Shown in pieces: positions 6,393-15,700 of a DNA stretch of 64,000 nt. The translations under genes and the position numbers were made by a program. The stretch comes from Rhodomicrobium lacus (GTDB lineage Bacteria > Pseudomonadota > Alphaproteobacteria > Rhizobiales > Rhodomicrobiaceae). A model generated the notes under the pieces. That model worked only from the letters and a program-made list of their open reading frames with translations. It did no database searches and was not told the DNA's origin. Each line of letters begins with the position of its first letter. Within the stretch, counting starts at the first letter, position 1. Where the stretch lies: NCBI RefSeq assembly GCF_003992725.1, contig NZ_RZNF01000007.1, forward strand, positions 310,001 through 374,000, read 5' to 3'.

Positions 6393-7751
6393 ATGACTAA
6401 TAGATCGCGCCGGCCTTTGCGCCTCTTCATGGCAGCGCTTTTTCTTTTTGCCGCGACCGCCACTGCTTCTGGGGAAGTCGCCGGCGTAGCCAGGAACGGT
6501 ACCCGAGCCGTGGACCTCCGGCCGCTCGAACTTTTTGGCATTGCCCTTCAGCGGATCAGAACGGCCTACGTCGATAAGGTCGACGACAGCTTGCTCCTGA
6601 AGAACGCAGTATTGGGCGTGACCGCCGCATCCCCTGTAATGCAAGAGCATCCTGCAACAAAGAAAGCCTTACGCCGCCTCGACGACGGCACGCAGGATAC
6701 TAAATCCAAGCTCCAGGTATTCGGCGATTTTCTCGTTGCGGCGAGAGGGGCGACCAGTGAGACCTTGGATAAACTCTCAGCCGCCGCCATCGAAGGAATG
6801 CTGAAAGGCCTCGATTCCCGTTCGAAGTACGTAACGCCGAAAGAAATGCAGGATATGCAGGTTCGGGCCGGTGGGAGCACTGGCGGTTTGGGGATTGAGC
6901 TTAAGATAGAAGACGGTATTCCAAAAGTGATTACCCCTGTCGAAAACGCTCCCGCGGACAGGGCCGGTGTTCTGGCGGGCGACACTATCACCCATATCGA
7001 TGGCGCATCGCTTCGAGGGTTGACGCTTGTCGAGGCGGTTGAAAAGATGCGTGGACCTGTCGGCAGTACTGTGCTGCTGACAATCGCGCGAAACGGTTCT
7101 CTCGACCCCATTCAATTAAGCATCTCCCGGGACATTGTCCGCATACATCCAGTTCGGTACAGGATCGAGGGGGATGTCGCTTACATCAATATAAACACAT
7201 TTCAGAGTGCGAACATCTATGAATACCTGAAGCAAGCAATAGACGATCTTAAGAGAACAGCCGGTCCGAAACTAAAAGGCTATGTCATAGACCTCCGTAA
7301 TAATTCCGGCGGTCTTCTGGATCAGGCGGTGAAAGTCGCGGGCGCCTTTATCGAAAGTGGCACCGTCGTACTGGAGCAGGGACGCTCTTCAACCGAAAGG
7401 AAGGAAGCATCTGGTGGCGACCTTGCGGAAGGCAGACCAATTGTTGTTCTGATCAATAAGAACACCGCTTCTGGAGCGGAAATCGTTGCGAGCAACCTTC
7501 AGGACGAGCACCGGGCCACGCTTGTGGGCAGGCGCACTTTTGGTGCCGGCACAGTACAAACTTTGTTCCGGCTCGACGACGAGAGAGCGATCAGGCTCAC
7601 CACCCATCGGCTGTTGAGAGCGAACGGTCAATCCTTGGACGGCAAGGGCGTGGAGCCGGACGTCGTCGTGGACGCGGCCTCCGAATTGCCGGCCAAAGGG
7701 CAGTACGATCCGGATTTGGCCGCTGCTTTGGACATTCTTCGCAAGCAATAA
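6393..7751 (+). CDS. S41/CtpA-like periplasmic protease homologue lacking the catalytic lysine
   Basis: 452 residues with a signal peptide (hydrophobic segment about 10-26, likely cut after TASG), a PDZ domain (about 160-245; GGLGIELKIEDGIPKVITPV) and an S41 protease core. The nucleophile position is present: S360 in NTASGAEIVAS aligns with Ser452 of Escherichia coli Prc. The general-base lysine of the TFGKG motif, 25 residues later, is alanine: A385 in RTFGAGTVQ. The serine/lysine dyad is therefore broken. Everything else, including the DLRNNSGG oxyanion motif, looks intact, so this is probably a binding or regulatory pseudoprotease. It is divergent from the LPCHY/AAA+ genes. Confidence 0.8.
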   Translation: MTNRSRRPLRLFMAALFLFAATATASGEVAGVARNGTRAVDLRPLELFGIALQRIRTAYVDKVDDSLLLKNAVLGVTAASPVMQEHPATKKALRRLDDGTQDTKSKLQVFGDFLVAARGATSETLDKLSAAAIEGMLKGLDSRSKYVTPKEMQDMQVRAGGSTGGLGIELKIEDGIPKVITPVENAPADRAGVLAGDTITHIDGASLRGLTLVEAVEKMRGPVGSTVLLTIARNGSLDPIQLSISRDIVRIHPVRYRIEGDVAYININTFQSANIYEYLKQAIDDLKRTAGPKLKGYVIDLRNNSGGLLDQAVKVAGAFIESGTVVLEQGRSSTERKEASGGDLAEGRPIVVLINKNTASGAEIVASNLQDEHRATLVGRRTFGAGTVQTLFRLDDERAIRLTTHRLLRANGQSLDGKGVEPDVVVDAASELPAKGQYDPDLAAALDILRKQ

Positions 7752-8186
7752 GTCGCCTCGCGGCAATTGCCGCCCTAAATTCGCAGGATTGCCGAGTGCT
7801 TTGATCGCTGGACGCTGAACTTGAGGCTATCCGCCCGGTGAAGGCGCGTTGCGGGGGAGTTAGGAGACGGCTCTTGTTGGTGACGCTTGTCACGACAGGA
7901 GCTAAGCCCGTGCCTATCTCTCGCGCCGAGCGCCGGATGGAGGTGGTATTTCGCTGCGACGATCTAGGTCCCGATTCTCGAACAGGATTGAGATGCCGAA
8001 GATTGAAAGCCCGAGTTTTAATCCGAGCCTGTCGGGTTTCGGCGGTGCTGGCATGCCCGAAATGATGTCGTCGCCACCGCTTCGGGGTTCTCCCTTACTC
8101 GCTTTAAAAAGCAATCGCTCTGGTTCATCGCTGTCTATCGTGCGCCCGCTCGCGGCGCAAGGCTGGGCTTTTGTTCTCGCTCTGGT
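7752..8186. other. intergenic stretch without a convincing gene
   Basis: Short frames exist on both strands, the best encoding 66 residues on the minus strand at 7914-8114, but none has a good ribosome-binding site or recognisable domain. It separates the protease homologue from the broken doc gene. Confidence 0.4.
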
Positions 8187-8572
8187 TTAGGTTGTCGTCG
8201 TGTGTTGCCGGAACCAAGCGGCCAGTTCGCGTTTTCCCATGCTGCCGTTGGCAACGGCTTCCATTACCCGGATGGCGTCAAGCGGGTTGAAGTGTAGCTT
8301 GGCGCCGCTTTCAGCCAGAAAGACGCGCGCAACCACCCACGCGGTGCGTTTATTGCCATTGACAAAGCCGTGATTACGCGCCAGCTCATAAGCATAGGCA
8401 CCGGCTGGGTCCGCTACATCTGGCGAGCCGTAGGACACCAGATGTAACGCTTCGCGAGCGCCAATTCGATCGCGCTATTATTCGTCACGCCGCGAGCGCC
8501 GCCGTGTTCTGCGATCTGTCGGTCATGTATGGCGTGAGCAACAGCTCCTCCTATCCAGCGCAATTCCGTCAT
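8187..8572 (-). pseudogene. doc: frameshifted Doc/Fic toxin gene
   Basis: Doc proteins phosphorylate elongation factor Tu. The first part from ATG 8572 reads MTELRWIGGAVAHAIHDRQI followed by AEHGGARGVTNNSAIELALA, a normal Doc N-terminus. It then runs into a stop (ARQM*), while the rest continues in another frame from about 8442 as LHLVSYGSPDVADPAGAYAY. That part contains the catalytic Fic loop as HGFVNGNKRTA (usual form HPFxDGNKRT). Loss of one base near 8442 explains the break. The start overlaps the antitoxin stop as ATGA. Frame correction would give about 127 residues, the usual Doc length. Confidence 0.8.
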
Positions 8573-8793
8573 TTCGACAGCGCCCGCAAGATCTCCCGAT
8601 CATCGTGCATAACCGCCTCGGCGATCTTCATCTGGCGCTCAAAATCCGGATCGTAGGGTGTCAGGCGATAGCCGTCCGGCGCTTCGGTCAGATAGACGGA
8701 ATCGCCTTTCTTGAGTTTCATGCGCGCTATCGCTTCCTTCGGCAGGATGAACCCGGATGACGCGCCGACTGTCGTTATCTTGAGTGTGACCAT
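8569..8793 (-). CDS. AbrB/SpoVT-family antitoxin of the broken Doc toxin
   Basis: 74 residues from the ATG at 8793, preceded by GAGGTGAGG. The N-terminus (LKITTVGASSGFILPKEAIA) is a swapped-hairpin AbrB DNA-binding domain, and the tail DPDFERQMKIAEAVMHDDRE would wrap the toxin. This antitoxin type paired with Doc is common in alphaproteobacteria. It overlaps doc by four bases. With the toxin frameshifted it is probably a relic, though it may still repress its own promoter. Confidence 0.8.
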   Translation of the reverse strand: MVTLKITTVGASSGFILPKEAIARMKLKKGDSVYLTEAPDGYRLTPYDPDFERQMKIAEAVMHDDREILRALSK

Positions 8794-8812
8794 AACCTCA
8801 CCTCTCTTATAC

Positions 8813-8826
8813 ATAATCGATATTAT
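8813..8826. promoter_or_regulatory. probable autoregulatory operator of the antitoxin/doc operon
   Basis: The AT-rich, near-palindromic ATAATCGATATTAT lies about 20 bases upstream of the antitoxin start in an otherwise GC-rich region. AbrB-type antitoxins usually bind such sites over their own promoter. Only the sequence is seen; binding is inferred. Confidence 0.3.
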
Positions 8827-9060
8827 ATAGGAGGAGGTGAGTTGCAAGTGTGATTGTCTAACCAATACGACGCGCTTCTGACAAATTCGAGCTGACGCCT
8901 GCGGTCGCTTGAGTAGGCGTCGCCCGCCTGTTCGGTGTTTTCATGCAAGAACGTGTCCCGGCCGGCTGGTCGCCGTTGCCTTGTCGGCTTCTCATGGCGC
9001 CGACTGGTGGCTAGGCAGACCGTGACATCCTTGCAGCAGAAAAAGTTTCCGGCCCCTCAC

Positions 9061-9428
9061 TCAGATTCTTTGTATTCTCCCTAATTTTGTTTCAGCTATT
9101 TTAGCTCTGGTATGAGCGACTTGTCGGCCTTCGTGAGTAAGGGAATTGGTTTTCGCTGAACCGACGCGTAGCTCCAACTCGTCACGCGCTTTGTGCATCT
9201 CTGTAAGCCAGTGACGCGGTTTTACGCCTAACTGCGGTCGCTCCATCGAGCGCTCCCACTCTTTCTGGGTCCAGTTTTCGAGTTTTGCGATATCTGTCTC
9301 CGCATGTCGGCGACTGAGCATGCTGAGATGCTAAAAGCGCCGTCCGTAATGCGCGACATTCCGGCAAGGTATCCGGTGCTAAAAAACGTCCGGCAATCGT
9401 CTCCACAGATCGCTGCGGCGGCTTCACG
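9061..9428 (-). pseudogene. remnant related to the 1.4 kb reading frame
   Basis: The minus strand encodes RFLAPDTLPECRALRTA and then, after a +1 shift, MLSRRHAETDIAKLENWTQK and a hydrophilic tail of about 65 residues ending TKLGRIQRI. The upstream part matches the remnant at 1339-1506 (RFIAPDT...RT...MLSRRHA). A stop sits directly before MLSRRH in its own frame, so the gene is broken by one inserted base. The tails of the two copies differ. The protein family is not recognised. Confidence 0.35.
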
Positions 9429-9517
9429 TTTAGCCAGAGAGCCAGGCATTGCCGAACACCCGCGCCAGACTAAGCGCCGTCGCCGCTGAAACACCCATCG
9501 CCACGCAACAGCCTACG

Positions 9518-9589
9518 TCAGGCCGAGAGGCGCTGCATGAATTCTTCGGTTAGGATTTCGCCGACTGTTGCCGACTTGCGCTTGCCGTC
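9518..9589 (-). pseudogene. truncated HigA-like antitoxin start
   Basis: A frame reading KRKSATVGEILTEEFMQRLS then a stop matches the start of HigA antitoxins (typically TVGEILxEEFLxPLG). The helix-turn-helix that should follow is missing and no HigB toxin is adjacent. It is one more relic in this toxin-antitoxin-rich stretch. Confidence 0.35.
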
Positions 9590-9641
9590 ACCATTTGATC
9601 GCCTCAATAGCTATCGTCGTCGAGAACATTGTACCGACTTT

Positions 9642-10409
9642 TCATGCCCCAGCTTCATCCCGAATTTTGGTGGCTGAGACCGCTTCTATAACATCATCGA
9701 GATATATTCTTTCCACGGCATAACCGACGTCGCGACCGTAAAAAACGTGGGAAATATTAGGAAGAGGCACAATAACGTAGCGTCCCGCGAAAGCGCTGAG
9801 CCCGGCTTCGATGCGCTGCTTGACATCGAAGAAGGAAAAAGGGTTTTTTTCGTTGGTACCCTGTGTATCGCGAACCGCAACGCAGGCCTGACCAACACGG
9901 CGGATACCTTCTTCGATAAGGCGGCGGTGACCGTCGTGAAAAGGCTGGTAGCGCCCGAGAAACAAGGCTGTGGGCTTTTTCGGGTCGAACACGGGGCGGA
10001 GCTCTTGAAGGATACGCTCAGCCCAATGGCGTGGTGAGCCTTCCGCAGTAACGCGCATATCGTATTTCTCAGGCGCGGCGAAAAGCTTGTTTGTATCCTG
10101 AAACCGGCCTTCCCGGATGCGATCGAGCCAAATCGTAAGGGCCGGTCCGAAAGCATCCCTCGTTTCGGCTGTCGGACAAATAAAGTCCGCGATGGCCGTC
10201 CCGCCGGCCTTGACCACTTGATCGCATAGCCAACCCATCCTTCGAGCTTGTTCGATGCGATCCTTAACCGAGAAGCCGAGATCGCGATTGACGTTCGCTC
10301 TCACCTCGTCGGCGTTGAAAAGCACGGCGTTCAAGAGCGGAGCCAATTCGCGGGCCAAAGTCGTTTTTCCGGCCCCAGGCAAGCCCATGATGAGGATTTT
10401 CCGCTGCAT
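9642..10409 (-). CDS. APS-kinase-like domain fused to a nucleotidyltransferase domain
   Basis: 255 residues from the ATG at 10409, which has a strong GGAGGG ribosome-binding site; an upstream in-frame start is less likely. Residues 1-140 form a CysC-like P-loop kinase: Walker A GLPGAGKT at 9-16, then FNADEVRANVNRDLGFSVKD, as in APS kinases (D..R..L..DL.F...DR). Residues about 147-255 form a cytidylyl/adenylyltransferase domain with GRYQPFHDGH (H158, H161) and a terminal SATKIR motif. APS kinase makes PAPS, and the second domain could charge sulfate or load a nucleotide. The sulfotransferase gene at 10465 lies just upstream on the same strand, which supports sulfate activation. Confidence 0.75.
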   Translation of the reverse strand: MQRKILIMGLPGAGKTTLARELAPLLNAVLFNADEVRANVNRDLGFSVKDRIEQARRMGWLCDQVVKAGGTAIADFICPTAETRDAFGPALTIWLDRIREGRFQDTNKLFAAPEKYDMRVTAEGSPRHWAERILQELRPVFDPKKPTALFLGRYQPFHDGHRRLIEEGIRRVGQACVAVRDTQGTNEKNPFSFFDVKQRIEAGLSAFAGRYVIVPLPNISHVFYGRDVGYAVERIYLDDVIEAVSATKIRDEAGA

Positions 10410-10464
10410 GCTCCCTCCAAAATGCACATTACCGAATATAACCGGAAACGTTGCTGTGGCGCCC

Positions 10465-11358
10465 CTAGCCTCTCCAGCCACAATCTTCGGTAAGATAGCC
10501 GAAGCGCATCATCATGGGAGCGTGCGCGCGAACGACCGCTTCAATCTCGCTCTGGGATAGCACCTCGCGCCACTGACCCGCCTTTCCTGAACGGAAGAAC
10601 CTGCCTGCCGTCGGTGGCCGCTCTGTGAAGCCGCTTCTTTCTTCCTGGCTCGCCGCTTCGGCGAAGGAGGATTTTTCGATCGCGCGGCTGAGCTGCTTCG
10701 CGTTGGGCTTCAGCCGCAGAAAAGACGCGAGCCGCCCGAAAGTACGCTCCGGCGATGCCAACATATCTTCGTAGCGCACGAGCAGAACGGGGCGGTGCGG
10801 AACCGACATCCAGCTTGCCGCGTGGAAACTCCAAGACCCCAGAAACTCATAAACGCGCCTCGGATCGACATCGATATTCGCGTCGGCGTTCGCCATGAAG
10901 GCGATCACCTTGGCTGCTGGCAGGCTCGAATAGTGCGCATACGACACCGCCACATCGAGCGGATTGCGCACGATGTAAACCGCCGCCAGCGTGATATCGA
11001 AATTGATGGTCGGGAAGCCCTCGATCGTGGCGACGGCGTTATGGGTCTTGACGTAAACGGGGCCTTTCCGGCCGTGCGCGAGATCGGCTTGAACCTCTGT
11101 TCGAGCTTGCGCAATCTCGCGCAGCGTTGCTTCAGCCACTGGCTTCCCGAGCCTGCGCGCGAAGCCAGCCGCCAGCGCATCGCGCGCCGTCAGCTCATGA
11201 AGCGCGTTGATGCTCTGAGCGCCCTCTCCTTGCTCCCGCAACTCCCGCATCAGATTATGAAGGAAGATCCGGACCCACGTGTTTCCGGACTTTGGATAGG
11301 AAGCGAGCCATATCGCGGTTTGGACATGGCTTCGATTTTCGGAGCTTGATGTCGACAT
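10465..11358 (-). CDS. PAPS-dependent sulfotransferase
   Basis: 297 residues from ATG 11358; an alternative TTG start at 11433 would add 25 residues. The 5'-phosphosulfate-binding loop is YPKSGNTW at 21-28. The 3'-phosphate motif is YIVRNPLDVAVSYAHY, and the C-terminal RFFRSGKAGQWREVLS resembles the RxGxxGxWK motif of cytosolic-type sulfotransferases. It transfers sulfate from PAPS to an acceptor that cannot be read from sequence. It lies upstream of the APS-kinase fusion on the same strand, 55 bases apart, so both are probably co-transcribed. The giant type I secreted protein begins 1.4 kb away on the other strand. Confidence 0.85.
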   Translation of the reverse strand: MSTSSSENRSHVQTAIWLASYPKSGNTWVRIFLHNLMRELREQGEGAQSINALHELTARDALAAGFARRLGKPVAEATLREIAQARTEVQADLAHGRKGPVYVKTHNAVATIEGFPTINFDITLAAVYIVRNPLDVAVSYAHYSSLPAAKVIAFMANADANIDVDPRRVYEFLGSWSFHAASWMSVPHRPVLLVRYEDMLASPERTFGRLASFLRLKPNAKQLSRAIEKSSFAEAASQEERSGFTERPPTAGRFFRSGKAGQWREVLSQSEIEAVVRAHAPMMMRFGYLTEDCGWRG

Positions 11359-11433
11359 CTTTCCCGTCCCGCGAGCGCGATCACCCTCTATTGTGTACAC
11401 GTTAGCGCTGAATTTATGCGTCAACGATGACAA

Positions 11434-12192
11434 ACCATTTCATATTTGTATCAAGATGTATCTCTCTTGTGGCAAGAAGGTGTTTCCATGTTGGCATAAA
11501 CGGCACCTGAAAACGAGATAAGGCCGATATCTATATGAAATAGATAGCATACCTCCTTAGGTAGCGCTTATCCAATTCCACCCCAACGATATCGCGCTTG
11601 CCCGCGAAGCTCTTGACTATAATCGCCAATGAGCTTTTCAATGTAGGTGAAAAAAACTTCGAGTGTTGTCTTGCCATGAGTTGAAAGAAGGCGAGGCACG
11701 TATGCTCTGTGGAGAAGATGTCAAAATACTCAAATGCGCATCTTCTAAAGCAAAAAGATAGACTTACATTGAAAAAAGAGAATAATATAAGAAATCTATT
11801 CGATATTCTTGTCGAAAAATCCATTGGAACGGAGTTTTAAGAATTAATAAAGAAAATAAACGAGGCTGGAATAATTAATTCTTATATAGAAAATGAATTT
11901 ATTGACGACTCTATTGACCGCGATGATGGAGTAGAAGAGATGTTAGCTTTTATAAACTTAAGTTTCGTAATTTTGTAGAGAAGCATTGGGTTTCCGTAGA
12001 TTGGGTTACCGGAATGTGGGGAACAACCTACAAACAAGACGGCTTTCGATAGGAATTCAGAGCATTTCGAATCCAGTCGACGATAAGCCAGTGGGACACT
12101 ACAAATCAATATATATATGTCGGATAGTCCTAATTCCGAATCAAGGCAGAGTCGCACGAGAGCAAGTAAATGCAGAATTTAAAGATAACATT
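11434..12192. other. AT-rich stretch with only broken reading frames
   Basis: Base composition drops sharply from about 11,640, and no frame here is convincing. Fragments such as EKHWVSVDWVTGMWGTTYKQ on the + strand end in stops within a few dozen codons. A frame is open from 11986 into the next gene, so the stretch probably contains the remains of an older gene. It also carries repeat copy B. Confidence 0.5.
11604..11630. repeat. repeat copy B, matching 3647-3673
   Basis: Identical to copy A over GCGAAGCTCTTGACTATAAT (11604-11623), with further similarity through GCCAAT and AGCTTTTCA. It sits at the point where the sequence changes from GC-rich to AT-rich, which suggests a recombination or insertion boundary. 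Confidence 0.6.
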
Positions 12193-12717
12193 ATGATAAA
12201 GAAAACAATATTGTATACGCTTTGCTGCGTAGTCGTTGCTATATCGCTCATCTCCACGTCGAAGCGATTCGGATACAACTCATTTATTGTACCCGTTAAG
12301 GCACAAAATAGTAACAATATATTATTACATTACAATCTAGGGGCGGCCTATGATTTGAGTGTCTCTTTAAGAATATTGGCAAGTAAGATTGTATTAAATG
12401 ATACCGCGCGCCAGCAACGCACGACCACCGTATTCAGTGACGATAAATCATACATTAAAAGCAAGCTGTATGAATCGGGCGACATCAAAGTCGAATCAAA
12501 CGACGATTTTGATCCGTCCACAATATCTAAGATTGACCTCCCATCTAAAGCGCTTCCCAAAGAAATGGTAAACAAAAATTTCTTTTTGATAACTCTAAAA
12601 ATAGAAAATTATGTATCTTACTCGAACGAAATAACTATTAAGGTAGACTACGATACGATAACAATACGTTGTATAGGTGACCACGTCGATCGTATTAGTC
12701 TTGCGAATGATCTCTAA
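12193..12717 (+). CDS. small exported protein of unknown function, AT-rich
   Basis: 174 residues from ATG 12193; the frame is open further upstream but this start places a good signal peptide (MIKKTILYTLCCVVVAISLI) at the N-terminus. The mature part is hydrophilic, lacks cysteines after the signal and is predicted beta-rich (SNEITIKVDYDTITIR). Codon use is AT-rich, unlike most of the window but like the first 200 codons of the next gene, which begins 16 bases later. The pair may therefore have arrived together and be co-transcribed. No family is recognised. Confidence 0.55.
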   Translation: MIKKTILYTLCCVVVAISLISTSKRFGYNSFIVPVKAQNSNNILLHYNLGAAYDLSVSLRILASKIVLNDTARQQRTTTVFSDDKSYIKSKLYESGDIKVESNDDFDPSTISKIDLPSKALPKEMVNKNFFLITLKIENYVSYSNEITIKVDYDTITIRCIGDHVDRISLANDL

Positions 12718-12732
12718 AGCGGGGGAGCAGAT

Positions 12733-15700
12733 ATGCCTTATAGCCACGATGTACTTGGTAATATGCCTTATAATCCAGGTTCTCAGTTTGAGGTGACAGG
12801 CATTTTCGGTGAGGATAGACCTGGGCATACCCATTACGGCATAGATTGGTCTGCGCCATTGGGAACACCAGTTCCGACAGCGTCGAGTGGTATAGTGTGG
12901 TATTCTGGATTCAATGCAACCTTTGGTAATACAGTAATAATTAAATCTGTTGGAGTGGATGGTTCTAATTATTACACATTATATGCCCACTTGGATGGTA
13001 AGGGTATGCCCAATGTGAGCACTGGCGGTCACGAAATTGCGGTTAATAAAGGTGACACAATCGGCTTTATAGGGAAAACAGGAAGCGAGTCAGGCGTCCG
13101 AGAAGGTAACGGTGTTCTTCACTTCGAGGTAATAGACGCCAATATAATCAATAATAGCTCAGGTAAAAACGTATTTTCGATACCGGAGGGATATCATCCG
13201 CACGAGGTTGATCCGACTAAGTTCAACAATTGGGCTCAGCAGCCAAGTGTTGGCCCGGGATCAAGTCAGACCCAACCCAATTCTCCCTCTTCTCAAGATC
13301 AGAATGCTGTTTCGCCGCCTGTTCAATTTCCAGATTGGCCAGCGCAGGTAATTGGCCCTCAAGGTTATAATTTTGACAACAATCGATTTGACAGCGGCGA
13401 CTACGGCCCCTTGGGTGAAAGCCCGGTCAGGCTCGCATCATACGAAAGCTCATTCGATTTCGATAATTTTGTCCAGCAGCAGAGCGAAGGGTTAGGGAAT
13501 TATTCGGATCCGTATTCAAACATCGGCAATGACTCTGATTACTCGGGTTCGCAATCTGGTCAAAATGATCGTATGTCAATTGTCGTTTCTCACCCTGATC
13601 AGGGGGAAGAGGCAGGTGGTGAGACCTCCGGTAATGGCTTCGATGCCTGGTCCAATGGACAGATGGACAAGGCACTTGGGGGGTCATTCGAAGACCCCTT
13701 GGCCGGTACCTGGTTGGAAAATAGATCAAGCAGCAGCGGAGATCAAAATCAGGCAGCTCCCGGATCTTCAAGCAGTCTAGATGGCTACACCCAATATGCA
13801 TCTTTGGGCCGATACGACGTTCAACCGATCGATGCGGGTCCGCTTAATGAAACCGTCTCCGCTTCGAACGAAAACCCGAGCGGCGCGTCCTATGCGGATC
13901 TCGGCTCATACGGCGAGAACGCCGGCATCCTTCAGATGTACGGCGCCGGATATCAGTCGAACGGCAGCGATCCGTTCGCGGGCTCGTCGAGCCCATCGGC
14001 GTCCGGCGGTCAGCTTGGCGATTACGGCAATGCGTCGTCGGTCGGCGACACCTATGTGAGCGCGGAAGCGCGAACCGGCGCGACCGATCCCACGAGTTTC
14101 ATGCTCACGCAGGGCGAGAGCCCGGACATCTACGCCTCGTCGGGGGCTACCAACGCCTTCACCAACACCGACATCCAGAACCCGGAGACCATTATCGGCA
14201 CCGTGGATCCCGGCCTGAATGCGGTAACCGTGAACGGATTGAACGGCTTCGGCGATCTTCCGAGCTCACAGGGCGTGGACGCTGCGCTTGTCGCCGGCCT
14301 CGACGACCGAAGCGTCATCGCCACGGAAACGGGCGGCTACGTCACCTACATCAACTATAGCGACCAGCCAGGCGAAACGAGCAACCAGCTCGCCGCCGAC
14401 GATTACGGCGATGGTTACGGCGATTACGGTGATTACTACGGCAGCGATGGCGGTTATGGCTCCGGTGGCTACGGCTCCGGTGGTTATGGTTCCGGTGGCT
14501 ACGGATCTGGTGGCTACGGCTCGGGCGGCTACGGTTCCGGCGGCTGGGGCTCAGGCGGCTGGGGCTCAGGCGGCTGGGGCTCGGGAGGGTGGTCCCCCGT
14601 CGTTCTCGATCTTTCCGGCAAAGGCATTAACATAACGCCTCTGTCCTCGTCGAATACCTTCTTCGACATGACGGGGGACGGGCGCGAGCACCGCACGGCC
14701 TGGGCGGGGGCAGGCAACGGCGTGCTCGTGTACGATCCGAACAATTCCGGCCAGATCACCCAGCAGAATCAGGTCGAGTTCACGCTGTGGGACCCGACGG
14801 CGTCGAGCGACATGCAGGCGCTGAAGGACGTGTTCGACACGAACCATGATGGCCTGCTCGACGCAGGCGACGCGCAGTTCGCGAACTTCAAAATCATGGT
14901 CACGAATGCCGATGGCACGACGACTCTTGAAACGCTTGCGCAGGCCGGCGTCGCGTCCATCAATCTGACGCCGGACGCTAGGAAGATCGTGCTCCCGGAT
15001 GGCTCCAGCATCGACGGCCAGACGACATTCACGCGCACCGACGGGACCACGGGGACGGCGGCGACGGCGACTTTCGTGAGCGAAACTGCGGGCTATGGCC
15101 TCAAGACGGTCACCACGCATAACGGGGACGGCTCCACCACCATCGACAACAAGCTTCTCGCGGCAGACGGCAGCGTCGCGAGCGAAACGATCCAGTTGAC
15201 GAGCGCTGACGGGAAGAGCCGCACGCTGTCCTTCGACGACGACGGCGATGGCGTCATCGACCGCACCCAGTCGGATGCCACGATCTCGAACGCAAACGGC
15301 TCGACCACCGAGACGCTATCCGACAAGACGGCGGCTGGCGTCCTGGTAGACCAGACGGTCACGAACACCAGCGCGGACGGAAAGACGATCGCCATCACGC
15401 GCGATGTCAACGGCGACGGGCTGACAGAGCAGTCCGAAACCCGCGTCAAGAATGCCGATGGCAGTTCCTCGGTAACGGTCTCGAACCTTAATCCAGATGG
15501 ATCGGTCAAAAACAAGACAACGAGTTCCCTCAGCGCCGATGGGCTGACGCGGACCGTCACGTCCGATCTCGAGGGCAATGGTACGACGGACCTGACCGAG
15601 ACCGATGCCACGACGGTCAACGGCGACGGAAGCCGGACCGAGACCGTCACCGATACAAGTAATAACGGCACGGTCGAGGCCAAAACCGTTACGGCGACGA

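Noticed and set aside
6246-6650. Longer form of the second LPCHY protein
   Set aside because: It would overlap the divergent protease homologue by 258 bases and place the membrane helix far inside; the ATG at 6245 is more natural.
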